From contig NZ_LGYA01000001.1 in the NCBI RefSeq assembly GCF_001273755.1, positions 2,388,214 to 2,452,213 of the forward strand: DNA of 64,000 nucleotides, read 5' to 3'. Below the pieces are notes generated by a model that ran no database searches, was not told the origin of the DNA, and worked only from the letters and a program-made list of their open reading frames with translations. The stretch comes from Peribacillus butanolivorans (lineage in GTDB: Bacteria; Bacillota; Bacilli; Bacillales; DSM-1321). This document shows, piece after piece, positions 16,747 to 26,812 of the stretch (the first letter of the stretch is position 1; each line of letters starts with the position of its first letter). Both the position numbers and the translations under genes were made by a program.

Positions 16747-18100
16747 TTAGGCTACTCCCGTAGTTCCTACGGTTAGAAGCCTTATGGCTTCATTCATTAG
16801 ATTGAGTCCTGCGTTAATATCTCGATCGTGGTGAGTAGAACAAAAAGGACAATCCCATTCACGAAGATTCAGATGTTTAACGTCTTTATTTTGGTAACCG
16901 CAGCTAGAACACAATTGGCTAGAAGCAAACGTTTTAGATACGGTCACGATTTGTTTACCATACCATTTTGCTTTGTATTCCAACATTTTTTTGAATTGGT
17001 ACCAAGATACTTCACTAATAGCCTTAGCTAGTTTGTGATTTTTCATCATATTCGACACTTGCAAGTCTTCCATTCCAATAACATCGTGGTTTTTGATGAT
17101 TTCGGTAGAAACTTTATGTAAGTAATCCATTCGGGCATTTGAAATTTTTTCGTGTAGGATAGCCACTTTTCGTTTTTGTTTTTGATAGTTTTTGGCTTCA
17201 GCCAATGGTTTATTTTGATTCAAGGCTATTTCTTGTCGCCTTGAAAGAATCCGTTGTGCTTTGGCCAATTTCTTTTCGACCGTCCGGAAGAATTTTGGGT
17301 TTTGATAGACCGTACCATCTGAAAGAATAGCAAAGTTCTTCAAACCAACATCTACACCGCACGAACGATTCGTTTTAGGAAGTACTTGTACATTGGTTTC
17401 CGCTAAAACGGAAATGAAATATTTACCCGAAGGGTTCCGCCTGATTGTGGCATTGATGATTCGCCCTTCGACTTCACGGCTTTTAGCAAAACGAACTAGA
17501 CCGAGTTTTGGCAATTTGATTTTGTTTCCAATCATTCCGATATTTCCATTCGTATGTTTAGTCGTGTAGGACTGGATAGGATTCTTTTTCGATTTGAAGC
17601 GTGGTGACTTGTTTTGTTTTTTATAATATCGACTATAGGAATCTGCTAAATTTTCCACCGATTTCTGTAAGGCAATACTATCTACTTCTTTCAGGAAAGA
17701 ATACTCTTTCTTTAAAGCTGGAAGTTCTTTGATTGTTGCGTATTTATTCAGAAAAGAACCTTTCCATTTCTTAGAGGGTAATTGACCGTTCTGCTTCATT
17801 TCTTCACAAATATACCAGTAGGCATCATTCTTAATTTGTTTGTCTAAAAAGAAGTTATAGACAAAACGGGAGCAGCCGATCGTTTTATTGATTAGAACTA
17901 GTTGTTCTTTAGTTGGATAGATTCGAAATTTATAAGCTTTGTTTACGACCATTGGTTTCACCCCCTTATAGTTATTATTAACCATCGAACGTACGTTTAT
18001 CAAAAGATTACTTTGGCTTATGCCAACCGCCATTCATCTCCCCCTTACCGTTGGGCTCTCGCCCTTCACTCGCTTGAAGAGGGAGTCTTCTGGCGGGAAA
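16663..18100 (-). mobile_element. IS1341-type (IS200/IS605 family) element carrying only tnpB
   Basis: The element has a recognisable right end at about 16663-16720 and a left end near 18060-18100 with the palindrome GAAGA-GGGAG-TCTTC and further hairpins. There is no Y1 transposase tnpA, so it depends on TnpA in trans. It sits directly behind the cysI terminator, which remains intact. The exact left boundary is not certain. No target duplication is expected for this family. Confidence 0.7.
16747..17952 (-). CDS. tnpB: TnpB RNA-guided nuclease (IS605 OrfB)
   Basis: 401 residues from ATG 17952, chosen for GGGGGTGA 5 bases upstream; the frame is open to 18033. The N-terminus [17 protein letters not shown] is standard. 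The RuvC triad is complete: D201 ([11 protein letters not shown]), E295 (IGMEDLQ) and the DRD at 376-378 ([13 protein letters not shown]). The zinc ribbon is present (C348, C351, C368, C371). Length and motifs indicate an intact enzyme. Known TnpB proteins use a right-end-derived RNA to cut DNA next to a transposon-specific motif, helping element retention. Confidence 0.92.
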   Translation of the reverse strand: MVVNKAYKFRIYPTKEQLVLINKTIGCSRFVYNFFLDKQIKNDAYWYICEEMKQNGQLPSKKWKGSFLNKYATIKELPALKKEYSFLKEVDSIALQKSVENLADSYSRYYKKQNKSPRFKSKKNPIQSYTTKHTNGNIGMIGNKIKLPKLGLVRFAKSREVEGRIINATIRRNPSGKYFISVLAETNVQVLPKTNRSCGVDVGLKNFAILSDGTVYQNPKFFRTVEKKLAKAQRILSRRQEIALNQNKPLAEAKNYQKQKRKVAILHEKISNARMDYLHKVSTEIIKNHDVIGMEDLQVSNMMKNHKLAKAISEVSWYQFKKMLEYKAKWYGKQIVTVSKTFASSQLCSSCGYQNKDVKHLNLREWDCPFCSTHHDRDINAGLNLMNEAIRLLTVGTTGVA

Positions 18101-18106
18101 TGATAA

Positions 18107-18142
18107 AAAAGAGACAGGAACGCATTCCTGTCTCTGATGTAT
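18107..18142 (-). terminator. Terminator of the cysJI operon
   Basis: Leftwards, AGAGACAGGAA-TGCG-TTCCTGTCTCT forms a perfect 11-bp stem followed by TTTTTTATCA. It lies directly after the cysI stop at 18148. Confidence 0.9.
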
Positions 18143-18147
18143 CTTCA

Positions 18148-19866
18148 TCAATCATGAAAATTTGTGCCGTCTGTCACTGCTTTGATGATGCCTGCGCGGA
18201 CAGTGAAGTCACCGAAGTGCTCTTCTTCCTGCCGTTCTTTCGCGTAGCGGGAAAGAAGCACACGCAGCTCTCTCAAAATTTCTTCTTCACCGATGTTTTC
18301 ACGATACATTTTGCTTAACCGGCTACCGTCAAAAGCTGCACCGAGATACATGTTGTATTTACCGGGAGCTTTGCCGATAAAGCCAATTTCTCCGAGTGCA
18401 TGGCGGGCACATCCGTTCGGGCAACCAGTCATGCGAATCGTAATTTCTTCATTCCTTAGACCATTCTCATCGACAATGGTCTCGATCTTATCCAATAAAA
18501 CCGGCAAATAACGTTCTGCTTCCGCCATCGCCAACCCGCATGTTGGAAGGGAAACGCACGCCATTGAGCTGCGGCGGAGTGCTGTATAATGACCGCCATC
18601 CGTCAAACCGTATTGTACGATCAGTTTGCTGATTTTTTCCTTTTCCTGGCTTGATACATTGGCAATGATCAGGTTTTGATTTGCAGTCAGACGGAAATCA
18701 CCGGTATGGATTTTGGCTATCTCGCGTATACCAGTCATCAACTTGTAATCATCAATATCCGCAATACGGCCTCCTTCTACAAACAAAGTAAAATGCCATT
18801 TTCCTTGAATGCCTTTTACCCAACCATAGCGGTCACCGTTATTGTCAAAATGATACTTCTTCGCCTCCTCCAAGCTCCAGCCTAGACGGTTTTCCAGTTC
18901 AGCCTTGACCGTCTCTAACCCAAGTCGGTCAACTGTGTACTTGAATCGTGCATTTTTGCGGAGGGAACGGTTTCCGTAATCACGCTGTATCGTAATGACT
19001 TTTTCTGCTACATCAAGAATTTGGTCCGGCATACAGAAGCCAATTACTTTGGCAAGCTGTGGATAGGTTTTTTTGTCGCCGTGCGACATGCCCATGCCAC
19101 CGCCTATCGCCACATTAAAACCGACAAGCTTGTCATCTTCAACAATCGCAATGAATCCAAGATCCTGTGAAAAGACATCAATATCATTCGATGGCGGAAC
19201 GGCGATACCAATTTTAAATTTCCGCGGTAAATAAAGCTTTCCGTACATTGGTTCGACTTCTTCCATTTCTGCCGTGCCAACAACTTTTTCTTCATCCAGC
19301 CAAATTTCGTGATACGCTCTGGTGCGTGGCAATAAGTAATCACTCAATTTTGTTGACCAATCATATACTTCGGAGTGGATTTCCGATTGAAATGGATTCG
19401 AGTTACACATGACGTTCCGGTTTACATCACCGCATGCCGCAATTGTATCCAACATAGACGCGTGGATTTCCTGAATCGTTTTTTTCATGTTCCATTTTAA
19501 AATGCCATGCATTTGAAACGTCTGGCGTGTTGTCAATTTTAAGGTATCATTGCCGTATTTTTGGGCCAGTTCGTCCATGACAAGCCATTGAGCAGGCAAT
19601 GCCACGCCACCTGGCATACGGACACGCAGCATGAACTGATACGCAGGCTCAAGTTTTTGCTTTTGACGCTCATTGCGGAGATCCCGGTCATCCTGCAAAT
19701 AGCTGCCGTGATGTTTCATTAATCGATTGTCATCATCTGGAATACCGGCGCTGATCCGATCCAGCATTACTTCACCCAATGTACCACGCAAATAATTGCT
19801 TTTATCTTTTATTTGTTCAACATCACTAGGCGGGCCTTCTGGTGCTTTTAATAGTTGGTTCACCAT
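18148..19866 (-). CDS. cysI: Sulfite reductase hemoprotein, beta subunit
   Basis: 572 residues, full length. It carries siroheme and a 4Fe-4S cluster that reduce sulfite to sulfide with electrons from CysJ. The cluster cysteines are present: C437 and C443 ([18 protein letters not shown]) and C482 and C486 ([11 protein letters not shown]). The substrate-binding arginines in [13 protein letters not shown] and the N-terminal repeat [11 protein letters not shown] are as in the family. ATG 19866 follows AAGGAGATATC. It begins 26 bases after cysJ, forming a two-gene operon. Confidence 0.97.
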   Translation of the reverse strand: MVNQLLKAPEGPPSDVEQIKDKSNYLRGTLGEVMLDRISAGIPDDDNRLMKHHGSYLQDDRDLRNERQKQKLEPAYQFMLRVRMPGGVALPAQWLVMDELAQKYGNDTLKLTTRQTFQMHGILKWNMKKTIQEIHASMLDTIAACGDVNRNVMCNSNPFQSEIHSEVYDWSTKLSDYLLPRTRAYHEIWLDEEKVVGTAEMEEVEPMYGKLYLPRKFKIGIAVPPSNDIDVFSQDLGFIAIVEDDKLVGFNVAIGGGMGMSHGDKKTYPQLAKVIGFCMPDQILDVAEKVITIQRDYGNRSLRKNARFKYTVDRLGLETVKAELENRLGWSLEEAKKYHFDNNGDRYGWVKGIQGKWHFTLFVEGGRIADIDDYKLMTGIREIAKIHTGDFRLTANQNLIIANVSSQEKEKISKLIVQYGLTDGGHYTALRRSSMACVSLPTCGLAMAEAERYLPVLLDKIETIVDENGLRNEEITIRMTGCPNGCARHALGEIGFIGKAPGKYNMYLGAAFDGSRLSKMYRENIGEEEILRELRVLLSRYAKERQEEEHFGDFTVRAGIIKAVTDGTNFHD

Positions 19867-19892
19867 ATTGATATCTCCTTTTCATCCATATT

Positions 19893-21710
19893 TCAGTACA
19901 CATCACGTTGATAGCGTTTATTCTGTTGCATTTCTTCAAGGTAATCTTGTGCATCAGCATGGCTCATCTGACCTTCTTTTTCAATGATCTCAATAAGCGT
20001 ATTATGGACGTCATGTGCCATGTTTTTCTCATCTCCGCAAATGTATACCGCCGCTCCTTCTTGAAGCCATTCGTATAATTTCCTACTGTGCTCAAGCATC
20101 CGGTGTTGAACATACACTTTTTCATCCGCGTCACGAGAAAAGGCTACATCCATTTTCGTAAGTACACTTGTTTTCAACCACTTTTGCCATTCAGTCTGAT
20201 ATAGGAAATCCGTTACGAAATGCTGATCGCCGAAAAAAAGCCACGTTTTCCCATTCGCTTCTGTTTCTTCGCGCTCTTGAATAAAGGATCTGAACGGAGC
20301 AATGCCTGTTCCCGGTCCAACCATGATGATTGGAGTGTCTGGGTTCTTCGGCTGCTTAAAGTTTTGGTTATGCTGAATGTAAACAGGAAGCGTATCCCCT
20401 GGCTGTAAACGTTCCGCGCATAAAATGGAGCAGACACCTTTTCTTTCTCGTCCGTGACTATCATACCGGACAGCTCCGACTGTCAGATGCACTTCATCTG
20501 GATACGCGGATAGACTGTTCGCAATCGAATATAGACGGGCTGGAATTTTTCGAAGGATGGAGACGAATTCTTGTGCCGATTCACCCCATGAGCCAAAATC
20601 ACGGACAAAATCCAGCAAATCACGGCCTTCACGATATTCTTTTAGTTTTTCTTCATTACCAGCTGATAAAAGTGCCTTTAAATCCTCATTGCCTGAAAGT
20701 TGGGCCGCTTGCTCAAAGAGCGATTTTGTTAATACTGTTATTTCAAAATTGGAGATGAGCGATTCCCTAAGTTTTCGAAGGTCTCCCTGCTTGTTGACCT
20801 TCACGATTTCTTCAGGGTCCCAATTGAGTTCTTTAAGGAGCATATCCACTAAAATGGAATCATTTTGTGGATAAATACCAAGACTGTCACCAGGTTCAAA
20901 TGTAAGTCCAGAGCCTTCAAGCGATAACTCGATATGGTGTGTCTCTTTATTGGAGCCACGGCCGTTCAAGTTAATATTTTCCATAACTTCCGCTTTAAAA
21001 GGGTTTGTCCTGGAATACGTGTGTTCACTTACTGGTGTTATTGTTGCGGGAACGTCAGAAACAGTACTTCCTTGCTCCTCACTTAAGCTCGAAATTACTC
21101 CTTCCAGCCATTCTGCAGCCGGCTCATCATAATCAAGATCACAGTCCATCCGCGGAAATAGCCGGGTCCCACCAAGTTCTTCCAAGCGCTTATCGAATTG
21201 TTTTCCCGTTTCACAGAAAAACTCATATGAGCTGTCCCCAAGCGCCAATACGGAGAAGCGGAGATCTCTAAGGCTTGGTGCCCTTCTGCCATGAAGAAAC
21301 TCATGGAAGGACAACGTATTATCCGGTGGATCCCCTTCTCCATGCGTACTAACTGCAATAAGAAGATTCTGGACTTTTTTCAAATTGTTCACTTTAAAGT
21401 CACTCATGGATGAAGTGGTTACCTGAAAGCCATTATCCTCAAGCTTTCTTGCTGCATTCTCTGCCAACCCTTGAGCATTTCCCGTCTGTGAACCATAAAG
21501 GATGGTAACCTCTTTTGATATTGTCTTCCCACTGGGTTGAGCTACCGATACGTCAGCTGTTTCTGCGTTGAAAACTGACAAAGACGCGGTCAGATAACCG
21601 CTCAGCCAAACCTTTTGTGTTTCTGTCAAGCTAGGCAGTAGATTGTTAAGAAGCTCTGTCTGTTCATGATTAAAAGGACTGTTACTTACCTGAAGTTGCA
21701 CGTTTTCCAC
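19893..21710 (-). CDS. cysJ: Sulfite reductase flavoprotein, alpha subunit
   Basis: 605 residues, full length. The FMN flavodoxin domain covers about 66-205 (TILYGSQTGNAQGLAENAA, AVSTHGEGDPPDN, LALGDSSYEFFC). The FAD domain has RLYSIANSLSAYPDEVHLTV near 390. The NADPH domain has MVGPGTGIAPFRSF and ends with KRYQRDVY, the usual C-terminus. It passes electrons from NADPH through FAD and FMN to CysI. ATG 21710 has GTGAGG-type signals upstream. It is transcribed divergently from the CysL-type activator. Confidence 0.97.
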   Translation of the reverse strand: MENVQLQVSNSPFNHEQTELLNNLLPSLTETQKVWLSGYLTASLSVFNAETADVSVAQPSGKTISKEVTILYGSQTGNAQGLAENAARKLEDNGFQVTTSSMSDFKVNNLKKVQNLLIAVSTHGEGDPPDNTLSFHEFLHGRRAPSLRDLRFSVLALGDSSYEFFCETGKQFDKRLEELGGTRLFPRMDCDLDYDEPAAEWLEGVISSLSEEQGSTVSDVPATITPVSEHTYSRTNPFKAEVMENINLNGRGSNKETHHIELSLEGSGLTFEPGDSLGIYPQNDSILVDMLLKELNWDPEEIVKVNKQGDLRKLRESLISNFEITVLTKSLFEQAAQLSGNEDLKALLSAGNEEKLKEYREGRDLLDFVRDFGSWGESAQEFVSILRKIPARLYSIANSLSAYPDEVHLTVGAVRYDSHGRERKGVCSILCAERLQPGDTLPVYIQHNQNFKQPKNPDTPIIMVGPGTGIAPFRSFIQEREETEANGKTWLFFGDQHFVTDFLYQTEWQKWLKTSVLTKMDVAFSRDADEKVYVQHRMLEHSRKLYEWLQEGAAVYICGDEKNMAHDVHNTLIEIIEKEGQMSHADAQDYLEEMQQNKRYQRDVY

Positions 21711-22046
21711 CTCACAAAGGAATATAAACTTATCTTAGTTGATTCTTATACGAGTTGTTTTAGACATTTTTTAGAACTATGAAATTAACTCGTTTACTCC
21801 TATAGACGAAGTCGGTTTTAACTGTAAAAAAATTTAGAAAGTTCAGTTCATATAGGGATAGGGAGGGAACACTTTTTCATAGCTCGCTATTAATAAAAAA
21901 TAGCAGAATAAAGGGCGATTGCCTTCCCCATCCTAGATTCTTCCTAAAATAAGTTTCTCATTAACTTTACCGAAAGGCACATCATTAGTAAAATATATAT
22001 AATTAATTGCAACTATTAAGAATATTAATAATAAGGTGGGATTCCT
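21711..22046. promoter_or_regulatory. Divergent cysJI / cysL promoter region
   Basis: 336 bases separate the two start codons. In B. subtilis CysL activates cysJI, so the operator is expected here. I see AT-rich tracts and a small hairpin CTATT-AATAAA-AATAG at 21885-21903 but no clear long inverted repeat, so no site is assigned. Confidence 0.5.
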
Positions 22047-22952
22047 ATGTACTATGATGCTTTAAAAACTTTTGTGACCCTTGTAGAAGTCAAGAATTTT
22101 ACAAAAACAGCAGAAATGCTTCTTATGTCACAACCAAGTGTTAGTTTGCACATAAAAAAATTAGAAGAAGAGTTCCAAACTAAATTATTTCTCCGCTCTC
22201 CTAAATTCTTAAAAGTCACTTTAACAGGAGAAATTCTTTATGATCGCGCTAAGCAAATGATCACAATCTATGAACAGACCAGACAAGACATTCAAGAACA
22301 TGATAAATCTATAAAAGGAGAATTAAAAATAGGAGCAAGTTTTACAATCGGCGAGTATATATTGCCTTCTTTACTTATTGACCTTCAAAAAGACTTTCCG
22401 GAACTTGAACTTCAAGTTGTAATTGGAAACACAGAAGAAATCGTACAATCAGTCAGGTTATATCAAGTAGATATAGGTTTAATAGAAGGTCAAACAAATG
22501 AAAAAGAACTTTCCGTACACGCTTTTTTGCAGGATGAGTTATTTATAGTTTCTTCAAACAATCATAAACTCGCTTGTAAAGATGAAGTTACGATTGCTGA
22601 CCTTCAGAATCAAGCATGGATAACCAGAGAAGTGGGATCAGGTACACGAGAATATCTTAACCACTTCCTTCGTTCAAATGGTTTGAAAGTTAAATCGCTT
22701 CTTACCATAAGCAGTAATCAAGGGATTAAAGAAACACTTATAAAAAATAGTATGGGGCTAACTCTCTTATCCCGTAGTGTCATTGAAAGAGACATTCTGC
22801 ATAAGACTCTTTCAATTATACAGTTGAAAAATGAGTCCTTTAACAGAACGCTTTCCTACGTGTATTCCCCCATTATGGTAGATAAAAAGAACGTGAAAAC
22901 ATTTATATGTGCATTAAACAAAAAATGGCCTGACAAAATCAAATCAATATAA
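22047..22952 (+). CDS. cysL: LysR-family activator of cysJI (CysL-like)
   Basis: 301 residues. The opening MYYDALKTFVTLVEVKNFTK then TAEMLLMSQPSVSLHIKKLE matches the CysL (YwfK) winged helix closely. The effector domain starts with LKIGASFTIGEYILPSLLID. ATG 22047 follows AAGGTGGGA. The divergent position next to cysJI fits the known role of CysL as activator of sulfite reductase genes in B. subtilis; there cysL and cysJI are unlinked, as I recall. Autoregulation is typical of LysR proteins. Confidence 0.85.
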   Translation: MYYDALKTFVTLVEVKNFTKTAEMLLMSQPSVSLHIKKLEEEFQTKLFLRSPKFLKVTLTGEILYDRAKQMITIYEQTRQDIQEHDKSIKGELKIGASFTIGEYILPSLLIDLQKDFPELELQVVIGNTEEIVQSVRLYQVDIGLIEGQTNEKELSVHAFLQDELFIVSSNNHKLACKDEVTIADLQNQAWITREVGSGTREYLNHFLRSNGLKVKSLLTISSNQGIKETLIKNSMGLTLLSRSVIERDILHKTLSIIQLKNESFNRTLSYVYSPIMVDKKNVKTFICALNKKWPDKIKSI

Positions 22953-23333
22953 TGATTAATACAAAATTGGGTCATATGATCCCGACATATAGCAGGATCT
23001 CACTTTCGGCGTTGCCACGAAGCATATCCTTAGATAAAACGCTCATAATATCAAATACAACCGAGCTAGATTGTTGTTTATGTTTACCCCTCTAGTACGT
23101 ACTTTTTGAATTAGGTAATGTTGTCGTGCTCTTTCTTCAATGATGCTTCTACGATACCGAACAAGCTTTCAATAGTTCTCGCTCATATCGACATGGACTA
23201 TAACCAGATGTTAAAAGTCCATGTCCGAGGTGCTGAGCACTCAGATTATAATCGGTTTTTAAATCTAAAAATGTATAGGATCAAATTTGATGAACTGAAA
23301 ACACAGGTGAGTCCGTTAAGATGCTTCACCTAT
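22953..23333. other. Spacer with a short unidentified remnant
   Basis: Leftwards, 22972-23062 reads VVFDIMSVLSKDMLRGNAES then EILLYVGII and a stop, coding-like but without start or known family. At 23189-23222 CATGGACT pairs with AGTCCATG across 18 bases. An open frame to the right from 23118 lacks a ribosome binding site and is not called. Confidence 0.3.
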
Positions 23334-23981
23334 TTACTCTCCATTTACATGAGTAGGTACACTATCTGCAAGTTCATCAATGTACTTAGCTACCTTTGCA
23401 CTATATGAAAAGTCACCGTAGCAATATGGATATCGGAAATTTCCTTTGTCGCCTCCGCAATCATAAAGCGTAGGATTCTTTTCAACTTGGAGCATCGAGA
23501 ACTGCTTCGCTAGCTCTTCAGTATGCTTCCCTCCTGCATTTGCAATGTAATCAATATAACCAATTCCCATATTATAAGATTGAATAATTGTAGAGAAATC
23601 CACGTTCTTTTCATTCCCATATTTGATAATCCGCTGGAAATGTTTCACTCCATACCTGATGCTTTCGGTAGGATCGGTAATTGTATTTGGATCGAGTCCC
23701 GCCGATTCAGACGCCTGCATTGGATCACCACCCCGCCCACGACTTTCCTGCTGCATAAGGGCTATCAATGTCGATGTGTGCTCCTCAAGCCCATATTTTG
23801 CTAACTCATCGTGCAGAACGTTGCTATACTTTTTCACATTCGCAAACGAATCAGGTGGATTCACTGGTGTGAAGACATTTCCCCCAATTGAAATTTCCAT
23901 GACCTGCTTCATGAGCAAAAATACAAAAAGCAGGATAAAGATTACAAAAATAGCGTTTGATTTCTTCCGTTTCCGCTTCAC
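23334..23981 (-). CDS. Membrane-anchored lysozyme-like (transglycosylase-fold) protein
   Basis: 215 residues. A basic start (MKRKRKKSN) and a single N-terminal helix at about 9-27 anchor or export it. The lysozyme-like domain (pfam13702) covers about 48-205: LIALMQQESRGRGGDPMQAS, GLDPNTITDPTESIRYGV, STIIQSYNMGIGYIDYI and YGDFSYSAKVAKYI. The catalytic glutamate is E in QQESRG (near 73). It matches the N-terminal domain of CwlT without the NlpC/P60 domain. It would cleave peptidoglycan glycan strands. Monocistronic. Confidence 0.88.
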   Translation of the reverse strand: MKRKRKKSNAIFVIFILLFVFLLMKQVMEISIGGNVFTPVNPPDSFANVKKYSNVLHDELAKYGLEEHTSTLIALMQQESRGRGGDPMQASESAGLDPNTITDPTESIRYGVKHFQRIIKYGNEKNVDFSTIIQSYNMGIGYIDYIANAGGKHTEELAKQFSMLQVEKNPTLYDCGGDKGNFRYPYCYGDFSYSAKVAKYIDELADSVPTHVNGE

Positions 23982-24178
23982 ATTCTCTCCCCGTTATCTC
24001 TAGTTTATTTATTTATATTTTAACAAATAGTAAGAGTAATAACTATTTAGAATACCAAAATCTATTATAACGATATAGTATCCATATACAATTGGTACAC
24101 TTACTCCTAAATGTACCTGAGTCTACGATAGTATATTTACTTTGGTTATAAGACACCTAATAGTTGGAGGTGAGATGT

Positions 24179-24333
24179 ATGAATAAGAAAAATAATAAAG
24201 AAGAAATTCTTGATAATAATAACAAAAAAATGATAACGACTTTTGGGCAGATCCCGATGAACAAGAGATGAATGGCATGTATGGTATGTTAGAAACTGAA
24301 TATGAAGATAAACTTCACGATAAAGATAATTAG
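24179..24333 (+). pseudogene. Small acidic protein gene interrupted in a poly-A tract
   Basis: ATG 24179 follows a strong GGAGGTGAG and reads MNKKNNKEEILDNNNKK, then falls out of frame at a run of seven A. The next frame continues NDNDFWADPDEQEMNGMYGM, LETEYEDKLHDKDN, stop 24333. One extra A would restore a 51-residue acidic protein. The homopolymer makes polymerase slippage or a sequencing error as likely as a mutation. Family unknown. Confidence 0.5.
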
Positions 24334-24722
24334 CGGTTCTAAGTATCTTATATATTATTTTGTTAAGCGCCTTAATTGGCGTTTTTCTTTATAATAAAAA
24401 TCAATCTCACCTTATAAAGTGTTATTTGAAGCAATATTTAAAGTTTTTATTGAAAAATGTCGACTCCCTATTCCCTATTAGCCTATACTACTTGTCTCTT
24501 AAGTTCCTTAAAGGGGACAACCCTTCTTACTCTAATTAAATCTTTGTGAATGAGAATAACACACATGGAATATCTATTAATGAAAAATCTGGATGGTTAA
24601 GAAAATGTTGGCTTCTAATACAAATTGTCTAACATATCAATTCGCTTTGGTGCAGCCGTCCCTAGAGCTGTTGCTGGGGGTGAAAAGGTGCTTGTCATTT
24701 GATAGTAGGGGGCAGAAAAGGA
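24334..24722. other. Spacer, nothing certain
   Basis: AT-rich with a GGCGCTTAA-type hairpin at 24366-24382 (AAGCGCC...GGCGTTT) that could terminate the small acidic gene. At 24638-24700 a few codons (IRFGAAVPRAVAGGEKVLVI) look coding but end in two stops. Confidence 0.35.
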
Positions 24723-24866
24723 ATGAACGAAAATAAGAAGAAAAATCTTAATCCGAATGACATTGCATTGCCCAGAGGATACGAAATTGACGAATTCTGG
24801 CCGGAATTACATACACCTATTAATCTACTGATTCGGCTGAATAAGAAAGAGCAAAAACAAGGTTAA
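24723..24866 (+). pseudogene. PQQ-dependent sugar dehydrogenase-like, 5' fragment
   Basis: 47 codons from ATG 24723: MNENKKKNLNPNDIALPRGY, EIDEFWPELHTPINLLI. The phrase (N)DIALPxGYEIxxF...TPINL is the usual N-terminus of soluble PQQ/sorbosone dehydrogenase-like proteins of 350 or more residues. After PINLLI it runs into unrelated sequence and stops at 24866. The gene is truncated where it meets the convergent fragment at 24825-25100. Confidence 0.6.
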
Positions 24867-25100
24867 TAAGTAACCAAGCAAACCATATCTTACTGGTAAA
24901 ACCATACTAAGGATAGCGGGTGCCATTGCAAGGGGATTAATGAACAAACCAGCTGCCGGAATCAATCCGCCAGCTGCCTGGAGAGTAGCCACTATAGTAC
25001 TTAACAGTGCAATGACCGTAATCTTTCTTGAAATAGAAGCTTTTTCATTAAAGGAATAGTGGACTATTTTCGCATGATCTGTAATTGGTTGAAGTAACAA
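24825..25100 (-). pseudogene. Truncated membrane protein (N-terminal 91 residues)
   Basis: Starts TTG 25100 behind GGGTGAG. It encodes a polar 25-residue lead, then three hydrophobic segments (KITVIALLSTIVATLQAAGG, LFINPLAMAPAILSMVLPV, GYLLTLFLLFLI). The last residues are read from sequence that is coding on the other strand (the PQQ-dehydrogenase fragment), so its true C-terminus is missing. Family not recognised; membrane protein only. Confidence 0.5.
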
Positions 25101-25183
25101 TTTATGCTCACCCCTTCAATCGTTCGTCATGCATACAATATTCGGCTTAAATTTCCTTTATTTATTAAAGTTTCGTGAGTCAT

Positions 25184-26812
25184 CTAACGAGAGTCCTTTA
25201 AACGTTCACTCAACCTGAAACTTTCTTGGTAATCAACCTCACATTCAACAATTACCGGTCCATCTTCAGATATTGCTTTTTGTAAGACTGTTGTTAGCTC
25301 TGCCGCTTTTTTTACCTTATATCCTTTCGCACCATATGCTCTTGCAAAGGCAACAAAATCCGGGTTATTAAATTGGATATTAGATGAATGGCCTAACTTG
25401 TTTTTTTGTTCCCATTCAATCATTCCGTATCTTCCATCTCGCCAAATCATAATAACAATCGGTACCTTCAAACGAACCGCTGTTTCAAACTCTGCTATAG
25501 ACATGATAAAAGCCCCGTCACCGCATACAGCCATTACTTTTTTATCAGGACACGCAAGTTTCGCACCAATTGCTCCCGGAAGTGCGATCCCCATTGAAGC
25601 AAGCCCATTTGATAGGATACATGTATTTGGCTTTAATGTCTCATATTGCCGGCCAATCCACAATTTATGGGCTCCAACATCTGATAGTAAAATATCATCA
25701 TTTGATAGAACTTCCCGTATTTCCTTAATGATACGTTGAGGAGACATTGGGTATGAATTACTGGTTGAATGTAACAATTGATCTGACAATATCGTTTCCT
25801 TTACATTACGATAAAATGGATCGATTTCATTCCTTTGATCAATTTGGTCAATTAAACGCAAAAGATTTGCAGACAAGTCACCAACAAGGGATGCCTTTAC
25901 CGGATAATAGTTATCTAACTCATGGTCTTGTACATCGATATGAATGATAGGTGATAGTAATGGGTTCCATTTTTTAGGTTCGTATTCGATAGGGTCATAT
26001 CCGATAGCAATGACTAAATCTGCGCGACTAAAGGCTTTATTGACAATATCACCTTCTGGTAGTCCAATTGTCTGTAAATGCAGTGGGTGATTTTCTGGAA
26101 CTACGCCTTTCGCCATAAATGTTTCTGTGAAAGGGGCTTGAAGCCTTTCGATTAAAGTTAAAATATCAGTAGATGCTCCACCTTTTGAAGCATTATTCCC
26201 TATCAAAAATAGGGGGAATTTTGCTTGATTGATAGCCATAGCCACTTCATTGATTGCTTGCTCAGATGACCGTACTTTTTTGTCATAAAGCTGAGTTTGT
26301 AAAGGTTCTCCATGCACAAGGGAGGAGGCGATATCATTCGGAAACTCGATATGAATGGCTCCAGTCAAATCCTTTGCAGCCAATGCAAAAGCTTTAGTTA
26401 TAATTTTTGGAATAACGGAACCATCGTAAATAGTTGTACTCCATTTCGAAATCGGGTGATATAGCTCGAGAATATTTATGTATTGATGAGCCCCCTTAAA
26501 CTGCATGTTGAGATCGGTCTGTGCCGTAATCGCGATTAGCGGCATTCGATCCAAAGTAGCACAGGCAACACCCGTCACCATATTGGTGGCCCCGGGTCCA
26601 AGTGTTGAAAGACAAACTCCGGGTTTTCCTGTCAACTTACCCATCATCCCAGCGATAAACGCTGCTCCAGTTTCATGCCGGCAAACGATAAACTGTATGC
26701 TCGACTTATTTATCGCGTCCAACAAATCTATGTTTTCTTCCCCCGGCACTCCAAATATGTATTCAACACCCTGACCCTCTAAACATTTTACAAAAAGCTC
26801 TGCTGCCTTCAA
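25184..26812 (-). CDS. Thiamine-diphosphate enzyme, acetolactate synthase-like (AlsS type)
   Basis: 542 residues with the three ThDP domains. The catalytic glutamate E47 is in CRHETGAAFIAG. LSTLGPGATNMVTGVACA follows, and the ThDP motif is VCGDGAFIMSIAEFETAVRL...WRDGRYGMIEWEQ. No regulatory subunit gene (ilvH) or acetolactate decarboxylase (alsD) is adjacent. The motif ETAVRLKVPIVIM resembles catabolic AlsS more than anabolic IlvB. The likely reaction is condensation of two pyruvates to acetolactate, but other ThDP lyases share these motifs. ATG 26812 follows AAGGGGATG. Confidence 0.8.
   Translation of the reverse strand: MKAAELFVKCLEGQGVEYIFGVPGEENIDLLDAINKSSIQFIVCRHETGAAFIAGMMGKLTGKPGVCLSTLGPGATNMVTGVACATLDRMPLIAITAQTDLNMQFKGAHQYINILELYHPISKWSTTIYDGSVIPKIITKAFALAAKDLTGAIHIEFPNDIASSLVHGEPLQTQLYDKKVRSSEQAINEVAMAINQAKFPLFLIGNNASKGGASTDILTLIERLQAPFTETFMAKGVVPENHPLHLQTIGLPEGDIVNKAFSRADLVIAIGYDPIEYEPKKWNPLLSPIIHIDVQDHELDNYYPVKASLVGDLSANLLRLIDQIDQRNEIDPFYRNVKETILSDQLLHSTSNSYPMSPQRIIKEIREVLSNDDILLSDVGAHKLWIGRQYETLKPNTCILSNGLASMGIALPGAIGAKLACPDKKVMAVCGDGAFIMSIAEFETAVRLKVPIVIMIWRDGRYGMIEWEQKNKLGHSSNIQFNNPDFVAFARAYGAKGYKVKKAAELTTVLQKAISEDGPVIVECEVDYQESFRLSERLKDSR

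Noticed and set aside
23118..23408. Rightward open frame of 96 codons overlapping the lysozyme-like gene end
   Set aside because: No Shine-Dalgarno, composition not protein-like, and it runs antisense into a real gene.
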